Assembly: GCF_028288465.1 (NCBI RefSeq)
Contig: NZ_JAQBNR010000022.1
Location: 124,001-188,000 of the forward strand
From: Ferruginibacter sp.
GTDB lineage: Bacteria > Bacteroidota > Bacteroidia > Chitinophagales > Chitinophagaceae
DNA: 64,000 bases
Direction: 5' to 3'
Shown here: piece by piece, positions 17,407-27,466 of the stretch
How positions within the stretch are numbered: position 1 is the stretch's first letter
Layout of the letters: the number at the start of each line of letters is the position of its first letter
Position numbers and translations under genes: made by a program
Notes under the pieces: generated by a model
Databases searched by the model: none
What the model was told of the DNA's origin: nothing
The model's input: only the letters and a program-made list of their open reading frames with translations

Positions 17407-19134
17407 TTATTTTTTATCTACCACCAGCATTACTGCGCCCAATGCCGGTATAGTCACTTTTATTCCTCCGGTTGTTACCGCAGACCAGGCTTTTATAGTG
17501 GCATAGGTAGCCGGCCCGCCGGCATCCCCGGCAGGACCGTTACCGTTTACCAATACCTTCCTGGAAAATTCTCCATTATCATTACTACCCTCGAGGCTAT
17601 ACCAGTAAAACCGGTTGCCACTGTAGAAATTTTTCATTTTTATTTCCGCCGTTTGGGCCGTGGAAGACGTATTTACCAGCGTTACATTTACCTGCCCGGA
17701 GGTGTAGGTGGAAGCATAGGCTTTCACCACATTGCTGCCCACTACGGATGCATTTACCAGCCGGTCGCCCAGCATTTTTTGCAGGTAATACAAATAATAA
17801 AAACTGGGGCGGGGGCTCCATTTGGCGATTCCACCCGGTTCATCTCCGCTGCTGAACAGGCCGTGGTCATCGCCATTGTTCCATCCGTTGATCATGTCCC
17901 AACGCGCCGACATGCCGTATTTGTTTTTCAAGGCTTCTCCCATTACCAAAACAGCAAAAACACCGCTGGTGTTTGATACCTGTTGCTTTTGCGTATTGGA
18001 GGTTATGTTCCATTCATCCATGGCAATGGGCTTTATTGACGCACCATACGATTGCAATGTTTGTGTTACATACTGCATCATGATTGATGGTACCGACAGC
18101 GCAGAAGACAATATCACATTCGCATTGTCATTGGTTTGGTAAGGGGTAAAATAATTGTGTACCACATAAAAATCTGCCTTGCCATTCACGCCCGGCATCA
18201 TGCCTGCGTTCCAGGTTTTACGGGTATTGGTCTGCCATGATTCCGGTGAAGGTGCTTCTGCAGTTACAGCGCCAATATAAATGGTCTTTCCTATTTCCGT
18301 AGCAGCTTTTTGCATGGAGTCGACAAACACTTTAAAATGTTGTGCATACAATGCACCGGTTAAAAATTCCGGTTGTCCGTCTTTATTGGCGGCAACATCA
18401 ATGCGGTATCCCCACTCCCAGTTGCCGAAATTTTCATTGCCAATTTCCCATAGCTGTGTGCGGCCATTGTCGTACCGTACCCAGTCTGCTGCCAGGTGTG
18501 CAGCAGAAGCTACCGGATCAGCACTGGTGCCGTAACGGGCATAGCCATAGTTGATGGTTATGATGCCCTTGTTGTTGGTTTGCTGCAACATGGTGTAGTA
18601 ATTATCCAGGTTACATATCCAGTTATAGTTTGTCTTACCATAGCTGTAACCGGGATCTGTTTTTACACCTGCATCATTCACGAGTTTCATGGGAGCATCT
18701 GCGGGCGGCATATCTTGCGCCGCATTCCAAAAATAAGCGTCGCTGGAACTGCCGCCGGGAAAGCGGATGATATGTGGGTGAAGATTAGTGATGGGCTCAA
18801 TAATTCTTGCATCGCCGGCTACTGGTCCCATCCACCAAACAGCATTGTGACCAAATTCTGCCAATGGAATTTTTGTAAGGATAGCCGTTGCATCCACCGT
18901 TACGGTATTGGTTGCAGCTCCGGGAACAGCGGTTTCCGTATAAGCAGGCGCAGTAAAGCTTCTAGCCTGCCAGTCATCTAAAAAAAAGCCGATGGTAGTG
19001 GCAGTTGCCGGATCTTTACCTGCCGTGATGGTGGTATCGGTTGTGCCACCAGGCGTAACCGGCGGCGTTGGTTTGGAAGGTGACTTTTTACAGGCAAAAA
19101 TAATGAGCAGTAACATGCACCCCAATGCCTTCAT
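17407..19134 (-). CDS. Clan GH-A glycoside hydrolase lipoprotein
   Basis: Lipoprotein of about 575 residues. The start at 19134 (MKALGCMLLLIIFACKK) places the lipobox Cys at residue 15, followed by a Pro/Thr-rich linker (17-45); an upstream ATG at 19158 is possible. The barrel shows RFPGGSSSDAYFW near 125, the acid/base WEIGNENFGNWEW (Glu234) and the nucleophile AMDEWN (Glu374). These mark a retaining clan GH-A enzyme of GH51/GH39/GH44-like type, and I cannot name the family firmly. A C-terminal beta domain follows about residue 440. As the last PUL 1 gene it is the only visible hydrolase of that system, probably surface-exposed: an arabinofuranosidase or endo-acting xylanase. Confidence 0.8.
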   Translation of the reverse strand: MKALGCMLLLIIFACKKSPSKPTPPVTPGGTTDTTITAGKDPATATTIGFFLDDWQARSFTAPAYTETAVPGAATNTVTVDATAILTKIPLAEFGHNAVWWMGPVAGDARIIEPITNLHPHIIRFPGGSSSDAYFWNAAQDMPPADAPMKLVNDAGVKTDPGYSYGKTNYNWICNLDNYYTMLQQTNNKGIITINYGYARYGTSADPVASAAHLAADWVRYDNGRTQLWEIGNENFGNWEWGYRIDVAANKDGQPEFLTGALYAQHFKVFVDSMQKAATEIGKTIYIGAVTAEAPSPESWQTNTRKTWNAGMMPGVNGKADFYVVHNYFTPYQTNDNANVILSSALSVPSIMMQYVTQTLQSYGASIKPIAMDEWNITSNTQKQQVSNTSGVFAVLVMGEALKNKYGMSARWDMINGWNNGDDHGLFSSGDEPGGIAKWSPRPSFYYLYYLQKMLGDRLVNASVVGSNVVKAYASTYTSGQVNVTLVNTSSTAQTAEIKMKNFYSGNRFYWYSLEGSNDNGEFSRKVLVNGNGPAGDAGGPATYATIKAWSAVTTGGIKVTIPALGAVMLVVDKK

Positions 19135-19316
19135 ACAGTTTATATAATTCGATAACATTTTTAAAAGTTTAGATTGTTGACTGGCAAAAATGCCGCAGCC
19201 AGCTGCTGAAATTTCAACAGCGTAGTCATTGTCAAAAAAGTTGATTGTATTTTAAAAACATCCGCCAGCTCAATCATCAGACCTGAGCCGCAGATGTTTT
19301 ATTTTATCAACCAAAA

Positions 19317-20864
19317 CTATCTTAATCCAACATGATCAATGTAAACAATGCCGGAGAAGCCAGCAGATTGAAGGACTATTTCTTTTAACGGATTGGGGCT
19401 TCCCAAAGCCGATAAATTGATGCTATAGGTCGTCCACTCGCCACCAACAATGGTAACAGGATAAGCCGTGCCATAACCTCCGTTGATCACAACGTTCATG
19501 GTCTTGCTTTCTGTGCCCGGCGTACCAAACAGGGAGAATTCAAGTTTGGAATAAGTGCCTGTTGCTGCGCCGGCATCATTGTGAAAAGTGATGCCCTCGT
19601 AACCTCCGGAACCATAGGTTGCTTTGATGGATTTATCACCCTGCCTAACGATAGCGGTGCTGCTAAAATCATTACCCGCCCACGACCAGTTTTGAAAACC
19701 GTTTTGCAAAGCGTCGGTATAAATAGCATAGGCAAAATCAGCCAGCGGAGGCAACCCTCCGATGAAATCCAGTACCTGTGCAGATTCTACGGTAAGGGTG
19801 GAGTTCAATACATTCAATGTTATCTTTCCTTTCAATGCGCCAACAGGTGTTTTTACAACAATCTTTGTAGCAGACTGGCTCACAAAACTTGTTACGGGCG
19901 CTGTTATTCCGGTGAAGGCTACACCGGTTGCAAGGTCAAGGTTGGTGCCGGTGATGGTTAGTTCCCCTTCCTGTGCAATGGGGTTAGGTGCTATCGTTGT
20001 TATCGCCGGCAACAATACCGCCAGGTCATCTGCAGATGTGACCGTAACCTGCGAATGCGCCGCCAGCGTTAGCTTTCCTGTGCTCGCTCCTGCAGGTACT
20101 TTTACAACAATTTGCGTAGCGCTCTGGCTTTCGAAAACGGTCACCGGTGTTGCAACACCATTAAAAATTACCGCAGCAGCCAGATCAAGATTTGTACCTG
20201 TAATGGTCAGATTTGCCTGGTGCTTTACGGGGTTGGGTGCTAATGTTGTGATGGAAGGAAGTGTAACCTGTACCACGCTATCTGTTTCAAAGGTCAGCGG
20301 ATCTGTTCCGCTGGTGGTGATAAATAAAGTGCCTGTTTGTGCATTGTCAGGTACTTTGATTACGAGCTCATTCAACGACTGGCTAACAAAAGTGGTTTCA
20401 GCGATGTCCTTCGAAAAAGTAACGGCCTTTATCCAGTTAAGAAAATTTCCTTTGATGGTGATATTTTCTCCGGGTCTTGCTTCTGAAGTAATAGACGTGA
20501 TGGTAACAGGTACGTCAAAATTTACTTTTGTTTTTGACACCACATCACCGTCGGGTGTTTTGAGTGTTGCATAGCCCTGCACGGCCGCATCCGGTATAAC
20601 AAACACGATTCTTTCTGCAGTGTGTTCTGTAAAGGCGCTCGCCGGAATGGTGGCACCTGTAAGATCAATTTGGGTAACCTTGTCTAAATTATTACCGATA
20701 AAAATAATGTTGTCGCCATGCTTTGCGCCGGTGGGGCCAAAGCTCAGCAGCTCTACTTTACCCGAATTGGTTGCTGTATCTTTTTTGCAGGAGCTAATCA
20801 TTGCTATGGCCATTAAAAGGCATAGCAGGCAAAGCATTGTTTTATTCAATATTGTTCTGGTCAT
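19317..20864 (-). CDS. Surface glycan-binding lipoprotein with four IPT/TIG repeats
   Basis: A 515-residue lipoprotein (lipobox SSC, Cys26) in the SusE/F/SGBP position. Four Ig-like IPT/TIG domains follow in series at about 38-118, 119-200, 202-285 and 286-368. The last two are close duplicates (ITGTNLDLA and VKVPAGA/VKTPVGA blocks). The last about 140 residues form a beta-sandwich of galactose-binding or CBM type (WSWAGNDFSS, YIDHVGL). The Ig rods probably hold the binding module away from the membrane. It contains no catalytic motif. It lies 39 bp after the XBD-type SGBP and before the GH-A lipoprotein. Confidence 0.85.
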   Translation of the reverse strand: MTRTILNKTMLCLLCLLMAIAMISSCKKDTATNSGKVELLSFGPTGAKHGDNIIFIGNNLDKVTQIDLTGATIPASAFTEHTAERIVFVIPDAAVQGYATLKTPDGDVVSKTKVNFDVPVTITSITSEARPGENITIKGNFLNWIKAVTFSKDIAETTFVSQSLNELVIKVPDNAQTGTLFITTSGTDPLTFETDSVVQVTLPSITTLAPNPVKHQANLTITGTNLDLAAAVIFNGVATPVTVFESQSATQIVVKVPAGASTGKLTLAAHSQVTVTSADDLAVLLPAITTIAPNPIAQEGELTITGTNLDLATGVAFTGITAPVTSFVSQSATKIVVKTPVGALKGKITLNVLNSTLTVESAQVLDFIGGLPPLADFAYAIYTDALQNGFQNWSWAGNDFSSTAIVRQGDKSIKATYGSGGYEGITFHNDAGAATGTYSKLEFSLFGTPGTESKTMNVVINGGYGTAYPVTIVGGEWTTYSINLSALGSPNPLKEIVLQSAGFSGIVYIDHVGLR

Positions 20865-20903
20865 TGTATAATTTGTTTTGACTGGCCAATTAAAATGTGT
20901 TGC

Positions 20904-22055
20904 TTACTTTTTGATAATTTTCGGAACGATCCTGAAATTATCAAACGACATATCACAGTCCAGGTCACCCGGACCATGAAACCATACACGGCTATAATAT
21001 CCCTTTGCACTTACTGCAAGCGGAGCTCCATAAGCTTTTGCAATCTCCTCAAAAGGAATGGTTACTGTCTGCCACTGGCCCTTGGTATCGTAGGGTGGCA
21101 TCCACCGGTATTCATTTGCATTAAAGTCATTGCTCAGGCCCACATTTATTTTCAGCACATTGCCGTTATAGGGCTTAACTGTATTTAATTCAAACTTCAG
21201 GTTATAGTCGGCTGGTTTCAGAATGGCTTCGTCAGGCACATTTTTGCTGATGTCACCCATGGCATCTGGCGGACCGCCGGCAATTTCCATCCATGACCAT
21301 GCACCGATGGCTTTTTTAACACGGATATAATTTCCGTTGATAGCCGGGGGATCGCCTGCACCCGGATTGCTCACCACAAAGGAAGCATTCCACCAGCCGG
21401 TAAAAGGATCGCTGCTGATAAAAATATTGCGGTTATCCCTGAACCAGAAATCAGATTTGGTTTCACCGAAATTTGTCTTAACCGTTACCTGGCCTGGCGT
21501 TGCACCGGCAGGCACCCTCACTTTAATAATCTTATCTTCAACAGAAACAAGCTCGCCTGTTACACCACCTGTAAACGTTACGGTCAGCGGTTCATAAAAG
21601 AAATCGCCCCGGATGGTTGCTACATCACCGGTTAAGGTGTACTCATTTTCCATTCCTGAAACGAGTGGCTCACTGATGTCTACTTTAAAATCATATAACA
21701 ACGTATCCCTATTGGCGAAAACCAGTTTCAATTTGTTGGTGATCACCGTTGGGATCGGGCTGGGGACACTCACTAGTATCGAGGTGCTCGTAATGTAAGT
21801 AGACGTGAGTGAAGACTTCTGATCATTGAACCAAACTTCTACGGTGTTCTGCAGATTTTGCCCGATGATGGCTACCAGGTTTCCCTGCCCTGCTGAAACC
21901 AATAAAGAATCCGATGACTCCGGTGCGGTGACCCTTACATACTGAATTCTTGGAACACCATTGTTGACTTGCTCATCTTTTTTACAGGAGATAAAAGCAA
22001 CCGTCATGGCGATCACCAGGATCAGCAGCTGTTGAATGTTTTTTATATTTTTCAT
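20904..22055 (-). CDS. SGBP-B-like surface glycan-binding lipoprotein
   Basis: A 383-residue lipoprotein (FISCKK, Cys24). Two IPT/TIG Ig-like domains (about 33-125 and 126-205) precede a C-terminal sandwich (about 208-383) with many aromatics (DPFTGWWN, GAWSWMEIAGG, YRWMPPYDTKGQW, FDNFRIVP). That composition matches, from memory, the xylan/xyloglucan-binding domain of Bacteroidota SGBP-B proteins. It would sit on the cell surface and feed glycan to SusC1/SusD1, whose genes are immediately upstream in the operon (SusD stop 39 bp away). Not an enzyme. Confidence 0.88.
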   Translation of the reverse strand: MKNIKNIQQLLILVIAMTVAFISCKKDEQVNNGVPRIQYVRVTAPESSDSLLVSAGQGNLVAIIGQNLQNTVEVWFNDQKSSLTSTYITSTSILVSVPSPIPTVITNKLKLVFANRDTLLYDFKVDISEPLVSGMENEYTLTGDVATIRGDFFYEPLTVTFTGGVTGELVSVEDKIIKVRVPAGATPGQVTVKTNFGETKSDFWFRDNRNIFISSDPFTGWWNASFVVSNPGAGDPPAINGNYIRVKKAIGAWSWMEIAGGPPDAMGDISKNVPDEAILKPADYNLKFELNTVKPYNGNVLKINVGLSNDFNANEYRWMPPYDTKGQWQTVTIPFEEIAKAYGAPLAVSAKGYYSRVWFHGPGDLDCDMSFDNFRIVPKIIKK

Positions 22056-22093
22056 TTGACTGACGAATAATAATTTGATGAAATAGTGTTGGC

Positions 22094-23803
22094 TTATGGA
22101 TAGTCTACCGCAGGCTTGGAAAGATTAGGCGCCTGGCTTTTTTCTGTTGCCGGAATAGGCAATAAAAAATTACCAGAGTTGGCATCGATCTTTCTTTCGG
22201 TGGTAGCCCAGGATGTCTTCCTGATTGTCCAGTTGGTAGGGTTCGGAAAAACATCGGGGGTAATATTATACAGGCCTCTGTCCTGAGAATTTAAGATGCT
22301 GTATGCCTTACCGGGATTGTAATAATGCAGGCTAACCAGGTCATACCACGCCATCGATTCCATGGCAAACTCCTTAAACCGTTCAGATAAAATAATATCC
22401 AATGTTAACGGTGTGGCTGCACCGCTTACGGGGTCTGTTGCCGTAATTGGAGCCAGACCAGCACGGGTATGCACTTTGTTAAAATATTCCAGGGCCGTGG
22501 CATCCACCGTTGAAGCGTTGTTACCCAACACTGCTTCTGCATAAATTAAATACATCTCTGCCAGGCGCATCATATAGGTGTTGTTAGGATAACGTTGGGC
22601 CTGTACGATAAAGCCAAGATCTTCTGATTTACCCACCACATATTTTTTTATACTGGAGAAATTGACATCACCTTTCACGTAAGGAAAAATCAATTTCTGA
22701 TTTACACCATTCAGCAATTGGGTGATTTCAGGGTAACTGGCACCGGGCAACATATAGGTTGCTTTTAAGCGTTGATCCAGCGTACGTCCTTTTATCACTG
22801 TATCGCCAGAGTCCATAAATCCATCGTACTGGCTCAGCATCCACCAGGTTGCCCCCTTGTCGCCACCCCATCCTTCTACACTGATATCAGAGCTGTAATT
22901 GAGGTAAGAAGGTGCACTGTTGCCTACGCCATAACCTGCATCGCCGGAAAGGGCTACCCATTGCAACTCAAATAAAGATTCTGCATTGTTGTCGTACGGA
23001 TATTTAAAAAGATCTGCATAGTTACTCAACAGGTTTAAATGGCTGTTGTTGATTACGCGTTGCGCATAATATTTTGCACTATCCAGGAACGATTGATTTC
23101 TTACACCTCCAACTGATTCTACGCCCGCTCTTGTTAAATAAAACCTGGCCAGCATACCTTCCGCAGACCATTTACTGATCCGGCCTGTCTGTGTGGGTGT
23201 TTCAGGTAAGTCTTCGGCAACCGCACGCATTTCCCTGGTTATAAAACGCCAGATACTTGCAGACGTATTTTTATTGATGGTAGTATCATTCAGCAGAGTC
23301 AGGTTATTCTCAATCACCGGCACATCGCCCCAGTTCATGGTGAGATAACGGTAGGCTACTGCCCGCATAAATCTTGCTTCCGCGATAGCAATCTTTTTAA
23401 CCGTTGGTGAAACGGCCGGACTGGCGTATTTATTGATGTTGGCAATGGCCAAATTCGACTGACCAACAACAATAAAAAAAGCACGCCATGCCGCATCATT
23501 TTCGGGAGTGATATCTGTTGTATTGAACAACACATTGCCCCTGTCGTTGTATGCCGAAAATGCAGTGCCCGCTCTAAAGTCGCCAAGGTTATAAGATGCC
23601 TTATCATTGTAATCGAACCACACTTTACTGTATAAAAGATTGGTTGCTGCCAGTACCTGTTCATCTGTCTGGTAAAAACTGGCATCCACTACCGAGTCTG
23701 TCGGCGGTTTTTCCAGGAAGCTTTTTTTGCACCCGGCAAAAAGGATCACAGACAGCAATGAGCCAATTAAAAAATATTGTCTGTTTATATTAATTTTCTT
23801 CAT
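22094..23803 (-). CDS. SusD/RagB-family outer-membrane lipoprotein (PUL 1)
   Basis: Glycan-binding lid of a SusCD importer. 569 residues with lipobox FAGCKK (Cys25) and the SusD opening FLEKPPTDSVVDASFYQTDEQ. TPR-like helices follow (the AIAEARFMRAVAYRYLTMNW block), then the C-terminal RagB/SusD region (MRLAEMYLIYAEAVLGN, LDIILSERFKEFAMES). It lies 11 bp downstream of SusC1, so the two are co-translated partners. The substrate is inferred from context to be xylan oligosaccharide. Confidence 0.95.
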   Translation of the reverse strand: MKKININRQYFLIGSLLSVILFAGCKKSFLEKPPTDSVVDASFYQTDEQVLAATNLLYSKVWFDYNDKASYNLGDFRAGTAFSAYNDRGNVLFNTTDITPENDAAWRAFFIVVGQSNLAIANINKYASPAVSPTVKKIAIAEARFMRAVAYRYLTMNWGDVPVIENNLTLLNDTTINKNTSASIWRFITREMRAVAEDLPETPTQTGRISKWSAEGMLARFYLTRAGVESVGGVRNQSFLDSAKYYAQRVINNSHLNLLSNYADLFKYPYDNNAESLFELQWVALSGDAGYGVGNSAPSYLNYSSDISVEGWGGDKGATWWMLSQYDGFMDSGDTVIKGRTLDQRLKATYMLPGASYPEITQLLNGVNQKLIFPYVKGDVNFSSIKKYVVGKSEDLGFIVQAQRYPNNTYMMRLAEMYLIYAEAVLGNNASTVDATALEYFNKVHTRAGLAPITATDPVSGAATPLTLDIILSERFKEFAMESMAWYDLVSLHYYNPGKAYSILNSQDRGLYNITPDVFPNPTNWTIRKTSWATTERKIDANSGNFLLPIPATEKSQAPNLSKPAVDYP

Positions 23804-23814
23804 TGTAATAAGTT

Positions 23815-26800
23815 TTAAAAGTTTACACCCAGGCTGAATGTATAAATAGGGGTTAACGGATAGCGTCCAAAGTCGAGCCCGATGGCCTGGTTACCGGCGT
23901 AGGTATTGGCGCCGACATAAGACCCTACTTCAGGATCGAAACCGGAGTAGCCTGTGATGGTGGCAACATTTTGTGCACCGATGGTGGCCCTGATACCTTT
24001 TACCAGCTTCTGTTTTGCAAGCAATTTCCCAGGCAGGTTATAAGATAAGGACACATTTTTCAGCCTTACAAAAGAACCATCTTCTACCCATTTGCTGCTG
24101 GTGGTACCATAATTATTATCATTGGCAATTTGCGAACTGGTTAACCGTGGTACATTAGTTCCGGTATTTTCAATCACCGGGTTGCCATTTTTATCCGTGG
24201 TCAATCTTGCATAGTCCATGGCACTAATCAGCAAGTTGCGGCTGGTATAAATGGTAGATGTTTTTGAATTTACCTTGGCCAGGTGATTATAAATATCATT
24301 ACCAAAAGTGCCGGTAATAAGTATACTTAAATCAAATCCTTTGTAGGAAAATGTATTGGTAAATCCGCCAAATAATTTTGGCCACGGGTTACCAATATTT
24401 GTTTCATCATGGAAATCTATTTTACCATCGCCGTTCATATCCCGGTATTTTACGTCGCCGATCCAAACGCCCGCTACAGCATCCGTTGGCAGCCTGTTTC
24501 CGTTATTATCTACCCGTACAGCACTTGAATTGATTTCATCAATGGTTTGAAATAAACCTTCTGCAATATAACCGCGGAACAACCAGGGCGCTTCGCCAAC
24601 GGCCGACCGTTGTGTCCAGTTATCCAGCCACCAGCTGGTACGGTCAACAAAAGCTGCATCAGAATAAAACTTTTTAATGGTTGTTTTAAAAGCAGATACA
24701 TTGATGTTGGACTCCCATTTAAAATCCTTGTTGCTTACGTTGATGGAATTGATGGTAAGGCCCCAGCCCTTTGTTTGCAGGGAACCTATGTTTACTGTTG
24801 GATTGCCCACAGAACCCGTTCCATTGGTGCCCATGTACCAGGGAAGCGGATTATCCATTAAGAGATTATTGGTATTTTTGATGTAGTAGTCCGCTTCAAC
24901 TGAAATCCTGTTTTTTAACAGGCCTATATTGATACCAATATTTTTGGTGTTGGTTTCTTCCCATTTCAATGCGGGGTTACCATACCTGCCCGGTAAAAAG
25001 CCAATACCTAAATCGGTTGGGCCTGTAACCAGCGGTGAGTAAATGCCACCACTTCCCTGGTTACCTGTAAGACCGGTTTCTACTCTTAACTTCAACTCAC
25101 TGATAGCTGGCACGTCAAAAAACTTTTCCTGCGAAACCCGCCATGCGCCGGACACAGAAGGAAAAGTTCCCCACCGGTCATCCGGACCAAAGTTGGATGA
25201 ACCATCTCTTCTAACCGTTCCTGTTACAATGTAGCGGTTGTCGTAATTGTAGTTAATTCTTCCCAGATAAGATTCCATGCCCCATGGACCAGAGCCGCCG
25301 CTATTGGTACCAGGTGCGGCACCTGCTGCAAGGTCAAATACATTGTTGGTAAGATAACCCGACCTGCTGGCGCCAATGTTTTGCCATTTGGACTCTTGTG
25401 ACTCGTGGCTCACCATGGCGCTAACGTTGTGCTTGCCCAGTTGTTTATTGTACTCCAGCAACTGGTTCCAGTTCCAGTAAGTACTCATGCCGATGTTATT
25501 GCTTAAGGTAGCCGAAGTATTGATAGCCCAACCGATATGATAGGTAGGATTAAAATACACCGAATTGGAATAATTGATGTCTGTATTAAAAGATGTTCTG
25601 AACGTAAGGTCTTTCGTTATGTTAATCCCGAGATTCAATCCACCTAAAAACTGCCTTCTCCTGTTTGTATTCGTTCTTAAACTGGCAATGGCTATTGGGT
25701 TAACGGGAGCAAACTGGTTGGCACCGTTAACGTTATCACCGCCACCCCATTCACCGTTCAGGTTTTTAACCGGCACCTGCGGTGTTAACTGTATGGCATC
25801 AGAAATAACACTTTCAGAACTGGTGGTCAGCTTTTCATTGATCTGGCTAAAGCTGATGTTGGCACCGATGGTAATCCATTCTCTTGGCTTGTTATCCATG
25901 TTCACCCGAAAGCCATACCTGTCAAAGCCAGAGCCAAGCGCAATACCATCCTGCTTTAAATATTCCCCCGACATGTAATAGGTAGTAGTATTACCGCCGC
26001 CGCTCAGGCTGAGCTGGTGCTTTTGCATACCGGCATTGTTAAATAGTTCACCTTGCCAGTCTGTTCCTTTTCCTAAAAGAGAAGGATCTAAAAATTCACC
26101 CGGCGTTGTACCTCCTGCCAGTGCGTGATAATCTTTTACCATTTGCGCATACTGGCGCAGATCCATTACCTGTAAATGTTTGGGTGGTGTCTGCAAATTA
26201 TACTGGTAACCGTAAGTCAGTTTAGCTTCGCCCGCTTTGCCGCGTTTTGTAGTGATTAACAGAACGCCATTGGTGGCTCTTGAACCGTAAATAGCAGTTG
26301 CCGAAGGCCCCTGCAACACTTGTATATCTTCTATGTCGGAAGGGTTAAGTCCGGATAAGGGATTAGATGAATTGGTAGTACCCCCACCCTGGATCTGTAC
26401 ACCATCTATTACATACAACGGTTCGGTATTGCCGTTAATGGAACTGATACCACGGATAGCCACCGAAATACCACCACCCGGCTGACCGGAATTCTGCGTA
26501 ACATACACCCCGGCAGCCCTTCCCTGTATTGCTTGTTCAATGGTAGTGTTAATGGTTTTCTCCATCACTTTTGAAGACACCGTAGTCTGCGCACTGGTAA
26601 GATTGATTCTTTTGGATTTACCATACCCAATCACCACCATATCGTTCATGGAAGATACTTCAATGGTCATGGTAAGGTTGATGGATGATTTACCTTTAAC
26701 AGGAACATTGATCGTTTTGTACCCCACATAACTAAAACTCAGCACCGCGTTGTCCGGCACTGTTATGGAGAACTCGCCTTGTTCATTGGTACTGACACCG

Positions 26801-27288
26801 CTTTTTTCACCTTGTATGGCAACCGTTACTCCCGCAAGCGGACTGCCTTTTTCATCTTTCACCGTTCCTTTTATTGTAACCTGCAGTGTTGCCAGAGGTG
26901 GTGCATCGGCAACAAGATTTACTTCTTCTTTACGCCGGATGGTGATCGCTTTTTCAACGATGGTAAAGTTTAAAGGCTGGTCTTTAAAGCAGACTTCCAG
27001 CACCTGTTCTATCGAAGCATCTTTTACTTCGATGTCAAACTTTTTGCCTTGCCGCAACAACTCATCCTGGTAAAAAAACTGGAAGCCTGTTTTCCGGTGA
27101 ATTTCTTTAAACACTTTTTCGAGTGATGTATTTCGCTGGGAGATGGAAATACTCTGCGCTTTTCCTTTGGCACTCACCTGCAGTAAAGCGGCGAATAATA
27201 AAACAGCTGTCAGTTTCATAACTAGCAATGTTTTGTGGGTGACTGCCATGGCCCGTTGGACACATGGCACCGAACACGAATTTTTCAT
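23815..27288 (-). CDS. SusC/RagA TonB-dependent transporter with STN domain (PUL 1)
   Basis: Outer-membrane importer of 1157 residues. An N-terminal leader with the hydrophobic core LTAVLLFAALLQVSA precedes an STN (secretin/TonB short N-terminal) domain at about 47-118. Then come a carboxypeptidase-regulatory-like domain (139-215), the motif MNDMVVIGYGKSKR, the plug (about 225-335, ending in ATAIYGSRATNGVLLITTKRG) and a 22-strand barrel ending in Phe. The STN domain means it can signal to FecR1, encoded just upstream. Order sigma-FecR-SusC-SusD is the standard self-inducing arrangement. The long leader before residue 24 is usual for such proteins in Chitinophagaceae (from memory). Confidence 0.95.
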   Translation of the reverse strand: MKNSCSVPCVQRAMAVTHKTLLVMKLTAVLLFAALLQVSAKGKAQSISISQRNTSLEKVFKEIHRKTGFQFFYQDELLRQGKKFDIEVKDASIEQVLEVCFKDQPLNFTIVEKAITIRRKEEVNLVADAPPLATLQVTIKGTVKDEKGSPLAGVTVAIQGEKSGVSTNEQGEFSITVPDNAVLSFSYVGYKTINVPVKGKSSINLTMTIEVSSMNDMVVIGYGKSKRINLTSAQTTVSSKVMEKTINTTIEQAIQGRAAGVYVTQNSGQPGGGISVAIRGISSINGNTEPLYVIDGVQIQGGGTTNSSNPLSGLNPSDIEDIQVLQGPSATAIYGSRATNGVLLITTKRGKAGEAKLTYGYQYNLQTPPKHLQVMDLRQYAQMVKDYHALAGGTTPGEFLDPSLLGKGTDWQGELFNNAGMQKHQLSLSGGGNTTTYYMSGEYLKQDGIALGSGFDRYGFRVNMDNKPREWITIGANISFSQINEKLTTSSESVISDAIQLTPQVPVKNLNGEWGGGDNVNGANQFAPVNPIAIASLRTNTNRRRQFLGGLNLGINITKDLTFRTSFNTDINYSNSVYFNPTYHIGWAINTSATLSNNIGMSTYWNWNQLLEYNKQLGKHNVSAMVSHESQESKWQNIGASRSGYLTNNVFDLAAGAAPGTNSGGSGPWGMESYLGRINYNYDNRYIVTGTVRRDGSSNFGPDDRWGTFPSVSGAWRVSQEKFFDVPAISELKLRVETGLTGNQGSGGIYSPLVTGPTDLGIGFLPGRYGNPALKWEETNTKNIGINIGLLKNRISVEADYYIKNTNNLLMDNPLPWYMGTNGTGSVGNPTVNIGSLQTKGWGLTINSINVSNKDFKWESNINVSAFKTTIKKFYSDAAFVDRTSWWLDNWTQRSAVGEAPWLFRGYIAEGLFQTIDEINSSAVRVDNNGNRLPTDAVAGVWIGDVKYRDMNGDGKIDFHDETNIGNPWPKLFGGFTNTFSYKGFDLSILITGTFGNDIYNHLAKVNSKTSTIYTSRNLLISAMDYARLTTDKNGNPVIENTGTNVPRLTSSQIANDNNYGTTSSKWVEDGSFVRLKNVSLSYNLPGKLLAKQKLVKGIRATIGAQNVATITGYSGFDPEVGSYVGANTYAGNQAIGLDFGRYPLTPIYTFSLGVNF

Positions 27289-27466
27289 ACTTTTGTTAAG
27301 TTTGGTTTAAACATTTAGCAATCCTTCCTGTTTGTAATGATGGATAAACTCAACTACCGCCAGGGACGCCGCAAACGTTCCTGGTTTTTATCTTGAGTAA
27401 TCCCGGGTATTAAAAATCTGAACTAAAAAACTTATTTATTTCCTTAAAAAATAAGGATGTAATACA

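Noticed and set aside
19762..20574. 270-codon plus-strand frame opposite the IPT/TIG lipoprotein
   Set aside because: Antisense to a well-supported gene; it arises from the low-complexity Thr/Val-rich coding sequence and has no leader or motif.
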